Source: Paraconiothyrium sp. Pb-2020 (Eukaryota; Ascomycota; Dothideomycetes; Pleosporales; Didymosphaeriaceae). Taken from it: DNA of 64,000 bases. Each line of letters opens with the position of its first letter. Position 1 is the first letter of the stretch. This document shows positions 11,570 to 23,672 of the stretch, piece after piece. The stretch lies in the NCBI GenBank assembly GCA_022419385.1, contig JAJUBI010000004.1:3391286-3455285 (forward strand). Reading direction: 5' to 3'. The notes under the pieces were generated by a model, which had not been told where the DNA came from, did no database searches, and saw only the letters and a program-made list of their open reading frames with translations. The translations under genes were made by a program, and so were the position numbers.

Positions 11570-13414
11570 ATGGTGTTTTATAAGTCGACCGAAGAGTCAA
11601 AAATTATCCTGCAGATCTTACTGAGGTTGTTCAACGAGCACGACGATGAGCTTCCAGATTCAGTTCGCCGCAGGACAAAAAATGTCACATTCGAGGCAAC
11701 AAGAACCTTGCCCTACTTTCCCATCCCCTTCAAAGAGACGGAGACTACAGCGGCCCTGAAAGCCATTGAAGCTTCTGTGGCTGCTGAACTGGGTGACCTC
11801 AAGGCTAGGAAAAATGCACAAAGAGCCATCAAGATCGATTTGGAGAAGACAACGGCTTTTCTTTTCCAAGCGTATCTAGCTACGGTCGGAGGCAAAGGCA
11901 AGCTGGATCCAGATGTCAAGAAACTCCTCAAAGGTATTCATCCTAAGCTAATGGTCGCTGCCCATACTGGCTGACAATACCCCGGAAGATACGGATCTTC
12001 TACAGGCACAGTCTGATCCGTATCGCCGCATGTCAGCAAATTTGTACGAAACCAAAAGGCGAGGAGAGTACTACCACATACATGGTTCACTCGAGGCATC
12101 GACGACACTGGGCATGATCGGCTTGGAACCCTTTCGGCCCGACCTAAAGACCCACGAGCAGATTGTTAGTACGATAGAGGGTGCCGTCCGAAAATTCACG
12201 ACTGAGCAGCTCGAGGAAATGAACGCGGCCAACAAACAGGCTGGAGTACCTGTGCTGAAACACGAAGACTTCTTGAAGACACCACATGTAAGTGTTCGTA
12301 ACTTGAAGATGAATGAATTTTAATCGTCACCACAGGGAAAAGTAGCTTCGGAAGCTTTGCCATGGAACATCACTCAATTGGAGGATCGGACCCCACCTTG
12401 CCCCCTCCCAATCAGTAATGACAAGAAACCGCTGTCAGGTATCAAAGTACTTGAACTATGCCGAATCATCGCAGGCCCCACAATCACGCGTATCTTAGGA
12501 GAGTATGGCGCCACTGTTTTGAAGATCACCAGCTCTAATTTGAGCGACGTACCATTCTTCCAGGTCGATGGAAACATGGGCAAGAATGCCGCAGATTTGA
12601 ATATAAAGACGCCCGAAGGAAAAGCACAATTCGAAACCCTCCTTTCCGATGTAGACATTGTTGTGGATGGCTATCGACCTGGGACCTTTGATCGACTCGG
12701 ATACGGTCCAAGACAATTATGTGAAATGGCCATGCAGCGGGGTAAAGGTATCGTGTATGTCAACGAGAATTGTTTTGGATACGAGGGCGAGTGGGCTCAC
12801 AGGCCCGGATGGCAACAGATCGCCGATTGTGTAAGTTCATAGTTTAATCAGCATCCCCAAGTCAGATTTTGACTAACTTCTTTGTGCAGGTTTCGGGTGT
12901 TGCGTGGGAGCAGGGGAAGTTCATGGGTCTTGCAGAGCCTGTAGTGCCTCCGTTCCCAATATCAGACTACGGAACGGGCTGCATGGGAGCCATTACTGCA
13001 CTCATCGGGCTTCTACATCGAACAAAACGGGGTGGCTCATGGCATGGTCAAGCCTCCCTATTACAGTACGATCTCTTGCTCTTCAAAGCAGGTTTGCATA
13101 CAGAACAAGTTCAAGAACAGCTACGACAATTGATGGGACCCGAATTCCTGGCACTGCGACATGACAACAGCGTGGATCAGATCAGTGGCACTGCACTGCG
13201 ACAAATGCGCCGACAGTTTCCAGCTTTTTTCATGCGTCCGAAACTACTGGATCACTGGTACGCAGATAAGTACCAGGCCGATGTTCAAGTAGTGAACCCG
13301 GTGGCCGAGATCGAAGGCCTCGAGGTTGGTTTCCAGAGAGCTAGCCGACCGAACGGGTCGGACTTACCTACTTGGGACTTTGGAACTGAGGCAGATGTTC
13401 GTAAAGATTCATAA
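11570..13414 (+). CDS. class III CoA-transferase (CaiB/BaiF family)
   Basis: Four exons (11570-11933, 11989-12287, 12336-12830, 12890-13414) encode 560 residues. The introns are 48-59 bases with clear donors and, for the first, a GGCTGAC branch site. The middle carries the CaiB/BaiF start pattern LSGIKVLELCRIIAGP, then GEYGATVLKI and the acidic DVDIVVDGYRPGTFDRLG segment; downstream, DYGTGCMGAI and RGGSWHGQASL fit family active-site loops. Fungal members carry an extra N-terminal domain of about 200 residues, also present here. Such enzymes move CoA between carboxylic acids (formyl, succinyl and related). In this cluster it may activate an aromatic acid or a ring-cleavage product; that is inference. 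The start at 11570 is chosen because family-like sequence begins there. Confidence 0.85.
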
Positions 13415-14463
13415 CACGCCAAAGGAGTGATAAGATTTGACTAGCGGAATGACTCCCATAATGCATAGATAACAAAAACGCAGCTGAAGACATCCACAAG
13501 TTTACCCGTCTACGCATGATGACCAGGTGCCCATGGTCCCATCGCCCTCCTTACAAGGTCACGAATAGATGCAATCTCTCAAGAGCTGCCTGACTATTCT
13601 TTCGAGCGTATTTGTAAGCACGCAGGTGTCACTTGATCGTTTGATGAATATCGTCTTCTACTTATTCTCCGCAAATTTACCTCTCCAAACGGCCTGGCTG
13701 CCCACCATGCCTGATTGAGTGGCCAACAGGGACTACCTGTCGAGGTTAGGCATTAAATAGGCCCCTAAAGATCGAATAATCTTCGCTCATCCTTGCTAAG
13801 TTTGACCTTCATTGTCTCAGAATCATACATATATAATCAACTGACTTTTTGACATATATTGCGAATCCCTTTGGTCAAGCGCAATATGGCAATGAGCCAG
13901 CAACAACTGGTCACAACGTCAGAGTTGTTTTTCATACTGTTGATACCCATAGTAGTGAGCAACAAGCTTGAGTAGGAACAAGATTACGGGTTGTAAATAG
14001 ATCCGATCAATACTCATAGGCCCAGCTTGGTCCGATAATTGGAACGTAGGATCTTCTTACGTTATTGGCGAGATATAGCAAGATACATTTCAAATCCAGC
14101 GCCATCGCATGCACGCGACGTCTCTACTACTGATGCATCAAATGTGAACCGGGGCTGTATGCAAGCGTGCGTTTCCCGCTTCGGCTATTGCACGGAACGT
14201 TTCCGCCGCTTCCCCTCCACATCCGCCCTCGCCTGCACACACCGACGAGCGCAACCGCCCCTCTCCAACAATATCCGGGGATGGAACCAAAGCGCATACA
14301 GACAATATTGGTGCGGAGTCCCAAGGCGGGGCTGCATGATCGAACCCCCTTTACAGTTCTTTGCCGCCATGAAATCACAGACCACCATTTACAAGACCTT
14401 CGTTGCTCATCTCTGCTTCTTCCTCTCTTCTCATCCTACGCCTAGTCCATAAACTTTTACCAA
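13415..14463. other. intergenic, no supported gene
   Basis: AT-rich left half, then CT-rich sequence near 14380-14460 that looks like the leader of the decarboxylase gene. A 137-codon plus frame (14039-14452) lacks motifs and is ignored. Confidence 0.5.
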
Positions 14464-15542
14464 ATGCTCGGCAAGGTCATTCTCGAGGAAGCTTTTGCGT
14501 TGCCTCGTCTGGAGGAAAAGACAAAATGGTGGGCCGGTCTTTTTAGCACAGATGCTGAAAAGCATACGAAAGAGATCCAAGATGTTCAGGATATCCGATT
14601 AAAGTTCGCAGATCAGTTCGGTGTAGGCTACACCATCCTATCTTACACTGCACCCGGTGTTCAAGATATCTTTGACCCCAAGGAAGCTCAGGCTTTGGCT
14701 GTGGAGATCAATGACTATATAGCCGAGCAAATCAAGCCCTTCCCTGATCGGCTCGGAGCCTTCGCGTAAGCATACCACCAACTGCTCTACTACTTTCACT
14801 CTTGCATTCTAATCCAAACTACAGCACTCTGTCTATGCACCACCCCCAGGAAGCTGCCGATGAATTAAGAAGAACCGTCACAAAGTACGGTTTCAAAGGA
14901 GCGCTCGTGAATGATACTCAACGGGCGGGTGCAGATGGCGAAGATTACGTTTTCTACGATCAGCCAGATTGGGATGTTTTCTGACAAACGCTGGTGGAGC
15001 TTGACGTACCTCTATACCTACATCCTAGGAATCCAACTGGCATTGTCTTCGAAAAACTCTGGAAGGACCGCCAATGGCTCATCGGCCCTCCCCTGTCGTT
15101 CGCTGTTGGAGTCAGTCTGCATGCCCTTGGGATGGTCACCAATGGTGTGTTCGACAGGAACCCCAAGGCTCAAGTCATTCTTGGACATTTGGGAGAGCAC
15201 ATTCCTTTCGACATGTGGCGCATCAACCACTGGTTTGAGGACCGCAAGAAAAAGCTCGGCCTCGACTGCAAGAAAACTATCCGCGAATACTTCAACGAGA
15301 ACTTCTGGGTGACCACCAGCGGTCATTTCTCTACGACGACCCTGAATTTCGTCAAAGACCAAGTCAGCTCCGATCGTATTCTGTTCTCCGTTGATTATCC
15401 ATTCGAGACTTTCGAGGATGGATGTGTCTGGTTTGACAACGCGGAGATGAACACAGGAGATCGTCTCAAAATTGGCAGAGAGAATGCGAAGGGGCTGTTC
15501 AAGCTCAACGATTACAAAGACTCCCATGCGAAAGTGTTATAG
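14464..15542 (+). pseudogene. dihydroxybenzoate decarboxylase (ACMSD-type amidohydrolase) with in-frame TGA
   Basis: Two exons (14464-14765, 14825-15542) encode 339 codons, the family length of 2,3-dihydroxybenzoate and gamma-resorcylate decarboxylases. Metal-site residues can be seen: Glu8/Glu9 (ILEEAF), His167 (LYLHPR), His222 (GHLGEH) and Asp291 (FSVDYP). These enzymes remove CO2 from hydroxybenzoic acids to give catechol or resorcinol. Codon 154 (14982-14984) is TGA in an otherwise perfect frame; the family has a conserved Trp there (FW before the ELDVPLYLHP segment), so one TGG to TGA change explains it. An intron hiding it would also remove His167. Either the allele is dead, the base is an error, or the stop is partly read through (TGA followed by C is a leaky context). 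Codons on both sides look intact, so any loss is recent. Confidence 0.85.
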
Positions 15543-16446
15543 ATGTTGACAAATGACGAGAGATATCGATTCCTAAGCGAATCCCAGTGGTCCAAATGTA
15601 GCTCCAAGGTGACGCTGTCAATATGCTGCTACACTGTGAACTACCATTCGTTCCGACATTGAAGATAACGATTCTCCTAGGAATAGGATAATAACACGTT
15701 CATCTGACCGTGGAAATGTTACGCAGTGGTTTGCCTGGGAAGAAAGGATAACTACGTTGATCTTCAAATTTTGTTGTGTGTTCAATTCTAAGAATCATAG
15801 GATAAACGTTAGCTGTAGGCTGTAATACGCCAACAGGAATGAGCTGCATTCTCATTGGGAGGAATGTCTCTACTCGCGGAAATATTCCGCTTTTCATTTT
15901 TCGAAGTTGGCAGGTTTACCAAAATATAGCAATGAGCGAACCAGAAAATACTTCGCCCTGATATCAACTCATCCACGCGGACCTTGTCCTCCGTAGTGTA
16001 CTTGAAAGATACACCGCTGAAAATGGTTGTGGCTACAGGCCAACTGAAAGGAAACCCATGGTAGGTTTCGCGGCAGCCGAGGCACGCTAAAGTAAGGCCG
16101 AGTGATGGAAGGTAGGATCGGCTGTCTAGCGGACCATCATGCATCGGATAGGGCACCCTCGAACTCTAGAGCACATGGGCGTCCCACTTCATGCTTATCA
16201 GTATGCTGCTAGTGAGATCGAACCCTGGATTTGGCAGCTAGGCTTGTTGAGCGTCGATTGGATAGATGCCTATCAGTGCCATATTAACAAATGGCGGCTA
16301 CTGCTCTATGGACGACATCCGCATTTTATTTTCTCAGCACAGCACACGACATCCGCATACCCCAGATCTCCACAGAGAGTGGGCCTGGAAGCCTCAACCA
16401 GAGTGTCACGTGATGACCTGATCTCACCACGGAATTCAAGTTCACG
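15543..16446. other. intergenic, promoter side of the Zn2Cys6 regulator
   Basis: No supported gene. A 184-codon plus frame (16139-16693) overlaps the regulator start in another frame and is a shadow. The sequence TCACGTGA at 16408-16415 is a perfect 8-base palindrome with an E-box core, 32 bases before the regulator ATG; it could bind a bHLH factor. Confidence 0.5.
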
Positions 16447-18955
16447 ATGCCCCGTCGGCCGGTCAAGCCAGAGGACCGGCAGCGTGTCGCTCGAGCGTGC
16501 GACCAGTGCAAAGCGTCCAAGAAGCGCTGTGACGGGAATCAGCCTTGCGATGCTTGCGGGAAGAAAGGCAGCCCTGAGACTTGTCACTACACGCGTGGTA
16601 GGCGGCGCCACCCACTACCACGGCAAAACCCTTTCGTCTCACAGAATGTTCCTATTAGCAACTCGGATTCAAGTGGGACCAGAACTGCATTAGGCGATTC
16701 CATGGTCTCGCCTGTGTCTTCTTGGAACGTTCATGGTCATAGTGTCATGTCCTCAGGTAACGTTGCTTCAGATGAGGTCGATGTTCATGGACACGATGGA
16801 TCTGAGCTTGCCTTCGACGATGAAACGCAAACCTCCTCTAACGAGGGCATGGACCAACCGCCTGTTATGTTGTCGAGCGTGAACGGAGAAAATGGTAAGT
16901 GTAGTCAACACGCAATGCATGTGGTACTTCGCAACAGGTTCACACACTTCCTTCCCTCACTCGGAAGCACGCCCAACATGTAACTTGAACAATCAAGCTA
17001 ATTCCTGTTTGTTGCCAGTCTTCATCGGGAATACGGCTGCCATCTCATTCTTGAGGTTTTTACAGAAGACACTGGAGCGTCATGTCGGCCCTTCCGGCTT
17101 CACCGTCGCAAATGACAGTCACAAGCTCTTCGAGGCAGACAGTGCAGACGTAGACCCAAATTCGGTCTACGACAGTCTAAGCATCGATGATAAGAGAGCC
17201 TTTATACAAGTATTCCTAGATGCCGTCAGTAATCCCAGCTTCCCAGCTTTGGTTTTCCTTGAACCGCTCTCTGACGAGTGTTTAGTCAAGTGGACTTCTC
17301 GATCTCTACTCTTGGGAAGACATCTTACGATTATTGGGAAGCCACGAACCCATAAGCCCAAGCACGATACCACCTATTTCTCAAAGGTTGAGCAGCTTAG
17401 AAACCGCATCTCTATACCTTATGATTGCGATTGGAGCACAGTGTCGCCACAGCATCGACGATGCTACATGGGCAGCGAAACTATTTTCTTACGCTCGGAA
17501 GCTGGCACTTGAAAGGATGTTAGAGGATCCGAGTCTGGATCTAGTAAGAGCCTTCCTCCTTATGGCTTTTTACATGTTCGGAGCATGTCGACGCAACACA
17601 GCTTTCATGTACCTCGGTGTCGCCTCAAAAGCTGCAGATATATTAGGACTACACTCATCTGCACAATGTAAGCACCTATCGCAACAAACCAGGAACGCGA
17701 GGTGAGGCATACAGTGCATTCTACTTTCAGTGAGATTATATTGACATGGTGGTGATAGACTCCGCACGGCTAAAAGCTTACGCGTTCTCGACGTTATCTG
17801 CAATTCGATTCTTGGCCGACCGAGTAGTACTCCGTCTCTACGTGCGGGCTACACGAGCTATGTGACCGACAATCTGAATATGAACCCCGAAGTCACATAC
17901 AAAGCGTTGGCACTAGGTGCATCTTATGAAGTTTCTGCCATACTCAACGACGCTGTGGCTAAGTCTGCCGAATTTGGTCTCGATATCGAGGCGACCGAGG
18001 GCTTCGTGCTGGCTTTGCAACAACGTAGTCGCACGTTTCCATCGGTTTTACGACATCATGGTAGCGATGAAGACTTTAACACGCGACACATGACTATCGG
18101 GAATGTCCACGTTGCCGGTTCATATTACTTCAGTGTCATTTTGGTTACCCGGCATTGTTTGATTCGACATGTGGTACCTTTGCTCTCAGAACAGGCGCGC
18201 AACTCACCTCCGCGAACTCAGGACTCAGAGTCTGTAAGAACTGAAAACATGAAGGTTGCTCATTTAGCAGGCGCTTGTATTGACGCCGCTTCACTCATGG
18301 CTCAGATGTGTCATCAAGTCATGAGATCTGGCATGTTGATTGGCAATATGTGTATCCTCAAGTGAGCGGCCCCAATTCTTGCCATAGTAGTATGCTGACA
18401 TTCAAAAGAGCCTGGATCTTTGCGACCGGTCTTGTTCTTGGCTTTTCGCTACTCGTGGAGGATAGTCACAGTTTTGTGCAGAAACGCGCCGCATTCCTCC
18501 AGTCACTTCATGTTTTGGGAGAACTCAAACGGATGAGTCCTCAGGCGGAGCAGTATTACAACATCCTGTTGAGTTTCCATCAATCCATCAAGTCCTACCG
18601 GGAACAATTGACCCGGGAGAAGCAAAAGTCTCACCCGACGCTGGTCGACCGTATCTTCTTGACAGACTTCACAGCCGAACTGGACGAAGCGGAACATATA
18701 GCCACACAGCTTCCGAGTCCAGATACGATAGTTCTGGACCCTTCTCTGGCTGTGTGGCCTATGGACTTTGATCATCTGAGTAGCGCTGCGAATGACGTAG
18801 GACATATAGATCCTGCGTTGATGGGCGACAACGATGTTATTATGCGCATGCTTTGGGATGTTGATAGATATGCCGGTACATGTCTTGATCCTCTGTTGCC
18901 AGATGAGGGTATGGGCTTGGACTGCTCGGCACAGGTTGAAGACCCCCTAGCCTAA
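16447..18955 (+). CDS. Zn(II)2Cys6 transcription factor with fungal-specific domain
   Basis: Five exons (16447-16894, 17019-17224, 17286-17701, 17759-18361, 18409-18955) give 739 residues. The zinc cluster has Cys18, 21, 28, 34, 37 and 46 (ACDQCKASKKRCD...CDAC...C) with a basic flank. The middle domain (about 220-520) is the fungal transcription factor regulatory domain, with FLDASSGLLDLYS across intron 2 and LRTAKSLRVLDVI...LGRPSS after intron 3. Intron 2 (17225-17285) is needed to keep the frame and has a GTCAGT donor, CTGAC branch and TTTAG acceptor. Intron 1 is the longest (124 bases) and the least certain. Its place inside the catabolic cluster suggests it is the pathway regulator, probably responding to an aromatic substrate. 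Confidence 0.88.
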
Positions 18956-19480
18956 GTTATATTCTCATGATGAATGAGTTCGAGCGATATGAATTTGGCT
19001 ACCTTGTACATCACGTAACAATCCTTGCGGGTGGGACCAATTTTACGAACAGCAGAGATTGAAGACTTTCACAACATCTCAAGTGCAGTGGTTTGTGCCT
19101 GTACGTATGGTGCCTCGTGGCGCTATGTAAGCCATATAAATCTCCAGTGTTGTGAGCTATCACTGCAACTACGCAACACATAAGATATCTAAAATGTCAA
19201 CGCCTTGGTCGCGAGATATTGATTGCTCAATATATTGTAAAAGAAAATTTGAACCATGCAATGTTACAGTACTTGGATACTGGGATATGTGCGCATGAGA
19301 AACCTCCAAAACTGGTAAGAAGCAGGTATCAGTTCCCGTATCTGGGTTGCACCTGACTCGGAAGAGAAAGGACCAAACATTTCCAATTGACGTATAGACA
19401 TGTTAATGTGGACCAGCCTTATTTCGCCATATAAAGTTAGAACTCCTCTCCTGTGTAGATATCCGCCCCCCAACCAATTT
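18956..19480. other. intergenic, convergent 3' ends
   Basis: The space between the regulator (plus) and the FMO-type monooxygenase (minus). AT-rich 3' flank, nothing else seen. Confidence 0.6.
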
Positions 19481-21225
19481 TCATTGTGTCGCGATACCGT
19501 TCTTCCTCTTATATTCATCCAGCACTCCATCGTAATCTTGTGGGCAATATGGTGAGATGAGCTCCTTTATGAACGAACCTTTCCGCTTATTTCTAATACC
19601 CATATCCTTCAGTAGCATGTCCACGTAAGGAATGCCCTCGAAAACGAAATCTGGCAGACTTGCGCCGTAGCCACAGGGGTACCGCCACTTTCCCCACTGC
19701 GTGTGCATCATGATCTCATGGGTAACCTCATCCTGAGATTCGGCCTGGCGGTCCAGCTTATCATCGAAATAGGCCGTAATCCAGAGGCCTTGCGTGTTGG
19801 CGCAGATGGCAGTGCTGACTGAGGAAATCATTCCCGCGAAGGCAAAATTCCGCTTCGTAAGCATGCCCGAAGGTACCATGAAGCGATAATACCGTAGAGG
19901 TTCCGCGGATTTCTTGGGCTTGGAGCGTAGGAGGGGTTGATTTTCTAGAATTGGGAAGTCCTCGAGTACTTTCGTGTCGTACTCAAGGCTAAGGTTGGCC
20001 TGTTCCTTCTCATTGAGGGGAAGGCCCAGTCCTGCCTTGTCCAGTCCCTTGAACGTGATAGTTGACTCTTTCTTCCAACCTGTTGAACAAATCATAGCAT
20101 CTGCCACCAATTCGTCTCCATTCTCAAGAACAACCTTCCCAGGAGCAAGGCGATCGATGTTCTCAATGTGTACACGAACTTTGCCGTCGCGAATCATGTC
20201 GAAGAAGCTGGTGTTGTAGTTCAAGATACTCAAACCGCTGCCAATCCAGAAGACGGGGTACCATGGCTTGAGCTTCTGGAGCTCGTGATGATTCTCATAC
20301 TGGTTTTGCTGCAGGACATCGTTGCCCATGATACCCCAGAAGCCTCTGACGAGTATTCGTCCGATAGAGGTCTTTTCTAAGAACTTGCGCACCCCACCAA
20401 AGCCATCCTCGTGGCCCCATGGACAAAGACTGAACCATGATAGGGCTCGAACGTTAAGGATAGTGTCGATTCGGTGCTTAAGTGGTGTGACCTTGCGGGG
20501 TGCGATCCAGACGGGGCCGTTGCTGTCAGGCCTGATGATCAGATCAACTGTAGCACCGCTCTCGACCATGGCATACGCAACGTCATATGCGGATTTGGCA
20601 CCTCCCACAACAACTGCGTTCTTAATTCCCTTCAGCTCATCTGCTTTCCGGCAAAAGTCCTTCGCATGCAAGAAGGGATTGTTAAAAGTTTCGGCACCCT
20701 TATACGATGGGATGTTTGGTGTCGATGTAAGTCCCGTCGCTAGGATGAGCTTCTCTGTTGTGACTTTCCTTTCTCCGCTTGGCGACGTGACTGATAGGGT
20801 CCACCCAGATTCCGTAGTTTCGACAAGGCTGACAGTTGAATTAAATTGTAATCTTTCGTAGATACCATAATGTTTCGCGAAGTCGGTTAGGTAGCGATTC
20901 AGAACCGCTCCGGGAATGTGATCGAGCTCTTTCACGCCGTAGATCTCCTCCTTCATAGGAAAATCCGGGAACTCATAACTACCAAGCATGTTGTTGGACT
21001 TCAAGCCGGGGTACAACCGCTTCTCCGACCATGTGCCGCCGACAGACTCGCTAGAGTCAAGCACAGCAATTCTCTGACTAGGATGCGATTGTATGTACGC
21101 TCGAGCGGCTCCAAGGCCAAACCACCCTGAACACCAATAATCAGAAGAACTGTCATAAAGAGTCCAATCTAGACATAAGAATACCTACCTGAACCGACTA
21201 CAACGAGGTCGTACGCCTCAGTCAT
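19481..21225 (-). CDS. FMO-type flavin monooxygenase
   Basis: Two exons (21225-21189, 21126-19481) give 560 residues. The first exon is only 37 bases and ends inside the FAD motif; splicing restores GSGWFGLGAA at residues 11-20, a strong sign that the intron is right. The next motif is VGGTWSEKRLYPGLKSNN, then the NADPH-site region VVVGGAKSAYDVAY, and ATGLTSTPNIPSYKGAE. The family includes N-hydroxylating and Baeyer-Villiger monooxygenases. Fungal members of this length often act on ketones, indoles or secondary metabolites, so substrate is open. It lies between the regulator and the SDR and is read in the same direction as the SDR. It may extend the cluster's substrate range. Confidence 0.85.
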
Positions 21226-22194
21226 TGTTGCAATCACGACTGGGACCGAAGCTGCAATGAACGAACGAAATGCGGAATGACCAAGGCGCTTCGCTCGAGT
21301 GGGAGAGTATCGTGTGATGTTGAGAAATATTCCGAAATCCCCTGAAGCTCGCTTACCCTATAAGAAGTAATGCAAGCAGTTGATCTGCGAAGACGAATTG
21401 CGTATCGCGAAGTGCCTTACCACAGCTAAGGGGCTATTCGGAATCAATCGTTCAATGCAACCCGGGGTCCTATCGGCGTCACCTGATCTGGGGTAGCGTC
21501 CGTCACTCTATGTGGGGAAAAGATCTTAGCTTTATCTGGCATCGGATAGTGTTACACAGACTATAAGTCGGCTAGATAAGGTACTAGTGCATGCACACTC
21601 CTCCGCCCCGACTTATCGGTGCACTGCCCGCTTGAGGCGGCGGATAACGTACTTGATTTGCAAGATTGTCTTCACGGCGCCGCCTATCAACGGAGCCACA
21701 ATTTCCTTATCCGCAACGATACTTTGCACTTGGGCTCGACCCTCTAATGACCCACGGCCGTGTGTATCAGTTGCTTCGGTACCAGGTACAATCTCCGGAA
21801 TCACATAACGCGACAATGCTCATTGTCCGAATGATTTGCGAAATGAGCTTTATTGGTGATCCTAGATACTCCGTGGTGTCTTGGCTTCAAGATACCTATG
21901 CAGGGCACTAAAACTGCGAAGCAATTATGAGTGTGCATTGGGCGTAAATCTTCAAGCTCGATAGATCCTCCATCTCGAAGTCTGAGTCTTCAATGCCGTA
22001 TTGTTTTCGATGATGAGTTTAGTTCCTGATGGAAATACCCACTCGCAACCGGAGACGTGAACAGCGGTCACGTGCCTAGGTGTGCACAAGTTATGGAAAA
22101 TAATGGCAAGCTATTCACATAATTCAGGATGAAGCATATTTATATTGTCCAGCAAAACCGAGTAAGATACTTTCCCAGAATGTTTATTAGTACT
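21226..22194. other. intergenic, FMO promoter side and SDR 3' flank
   Basis: No supported gene. CACGTG at 22071-22076 (GTCACGTGCC) is a single E-box-like site about 850 bases upstream of the FMO start. Short frames at 21587-21911 on both strands have no motif. Confidence 0.5.
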
Positions 22195-23074
22195 TTATGA
22201 TGGCGGACTGATAACTCCATCAATTGTACCAGCGTGTAAACCTCCGGTAATTTGGATATCGGCTGCCGTTGTATGTCTCGATGCATCGCTAAGAAGATAG
22301 ATGATCGCACCAGTGAGGTCGTTCTGCGTGCTCAATCTCTGCAGCGGCGGAGCGAGCCACATTTGGTCTCCTTCCCGCTTACTCTTTGCTGAACGGACAT
22401 TGCGTGTCATTTCTGAATCAACAAACCCAGGAGAAATGGTGTTGACCCGAATGTTATGTTTCGCGAGCTCCACCGCAAGCGCCTTGGAAAGCATCAGGAT
22501 ACCGCCTTTGGACGCATTGTATGCGGCCATTCTATAGCCTGGAAGGCCGATGTGAGATGATTGAGAAGCAATAAGCACAACACTACCAGCAGTTCTTTGC
22601 TTGATGATCTGTTTTGTCACTCTTTGGACAATGAAAAAGGTTCCCCGGACCTAAGGCATGTCAATAACGAGCATGGTAATTAACATGTAAAACATCTCTT
22701 ACGTTGATCTCCTGGATACGTGTGAATTCCTCCCATGTCTGGTCAACGAAAGGTTTGTCGATGGCAATCCCTGCCGCAGGCACACAACCATCAATCGATC
22801 CCAAAGCCTCGAGGGCTTTGTCGAATCCCGCATTTAGGCTCTCCTGCTGTGTAAGATCTGTCCTGAAGTAGAAGGTTTCGACCTTGTATTTTGACGCCAG
22901 GCTGGTGAAGTCCCCAACCGGTCTTTCTTGAATATCCAAGACAGCCACATTTCCACCCAATTCGGCGATAGCCCGTGCCGCCGCAAAACCAATACCCTGC
23001 GCGCCACCAGTGATCAAATAGTTTCGGCCTCGCAGCTCGAACATAGGCCGCACGTCATCAAGTTTGTCGGCCAT
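22195..23074 (-). CDS. short-chain dehydrogenase/reductase (classical SDR)
   Basis: Two exons (23074-22703, 22650-22195) give 275 residues. The NAD(P)-binding TGGAQGIG is at residues 22-29, and the catalytic Tyr168 and Lys172 are in AAYNASKGG, with the serine near 155 (ASQSS). The end (GGLHAGTIDGVISPPS) is typical of fungal polyol or sorbose-reductase-like SDRs. The intron 22651-22702 has a GTAAGA donor, ends CTTAG, and joins at a phase-0 boundary. The start at 23074 (MADKLDD) is chosen over longer upstream readings because the family begins about 20 residues before TGG. In the cluster it could reduce a keto ring-cleavage product, but the family is too broad to say. Confidence 0.85.
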
Positions 23075-23672
23075 CGTATGGTAGGTTAACCTCGAATTGA
23101 GAGTGAGCTCGATTGATAATACGTGTGTATGTGTCGGGCTCGAAAGGCGCCTTTTGCGTGTAGGAGTTCCCAGCGCGAGTAAATGGAACAATGCACGAAC
23201 GATTCGGACAAGAATTTGCCTGATCCTCCTTGAGCTTTCGGCCCGAACATTTGAAGCCACGGGGCAGTAGTCTGGGACCATGCATCGAAGTCGGCAAAGT
23301 TCCCTCGCCCTGCGTGGCAGTACCCGACATTGGCGGGCAAAACGCGTGGACTAACCGATAGTGTCGGAGGGGCGATGGTGGCCCGGACTTGTTTCCGCGC
23401 TGGCGATCGTGCGCTAGATTGAGTCCCCGTATCGCAGCGTGATCAGATCAATTAGTCCAACCACGAAGTGTGCATTACTTACGTGAGGGCAATCAAAATA
23501 TTACTCGTGCATCTTCCAATGCCCTTCTAGGAAAGATCATTTATCAGTAACCTACATATCAGCATCGCGACCTCGCTCCACCTGGGCACCACTGAAGCTT
23601 CCAGCTTATCTCAGAACACCCAAGCGGGGAAGATATCAACCTCTGAAGCTCGATCTCAATCTCAATTCCAAC
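23075..23672. promoter_or_regulatory. shared promoter region, SDR / DLH-SnoaL gene
   Basis: 598 bases between two divergent start codons. Both genes belong to the same putative cluster, so common regulation is plausible. No operator is identified. Confidence 0.5.

Noticed and set aside
17668..17758. Intron donor GTAAGC at 17668 in the Zn2Cys6 regulator
   Set aside because: No acceptor in phase; the donor at 17702 (GTGAGG) keeps the frame and yields the conserved RLRTAKSLRVLD.
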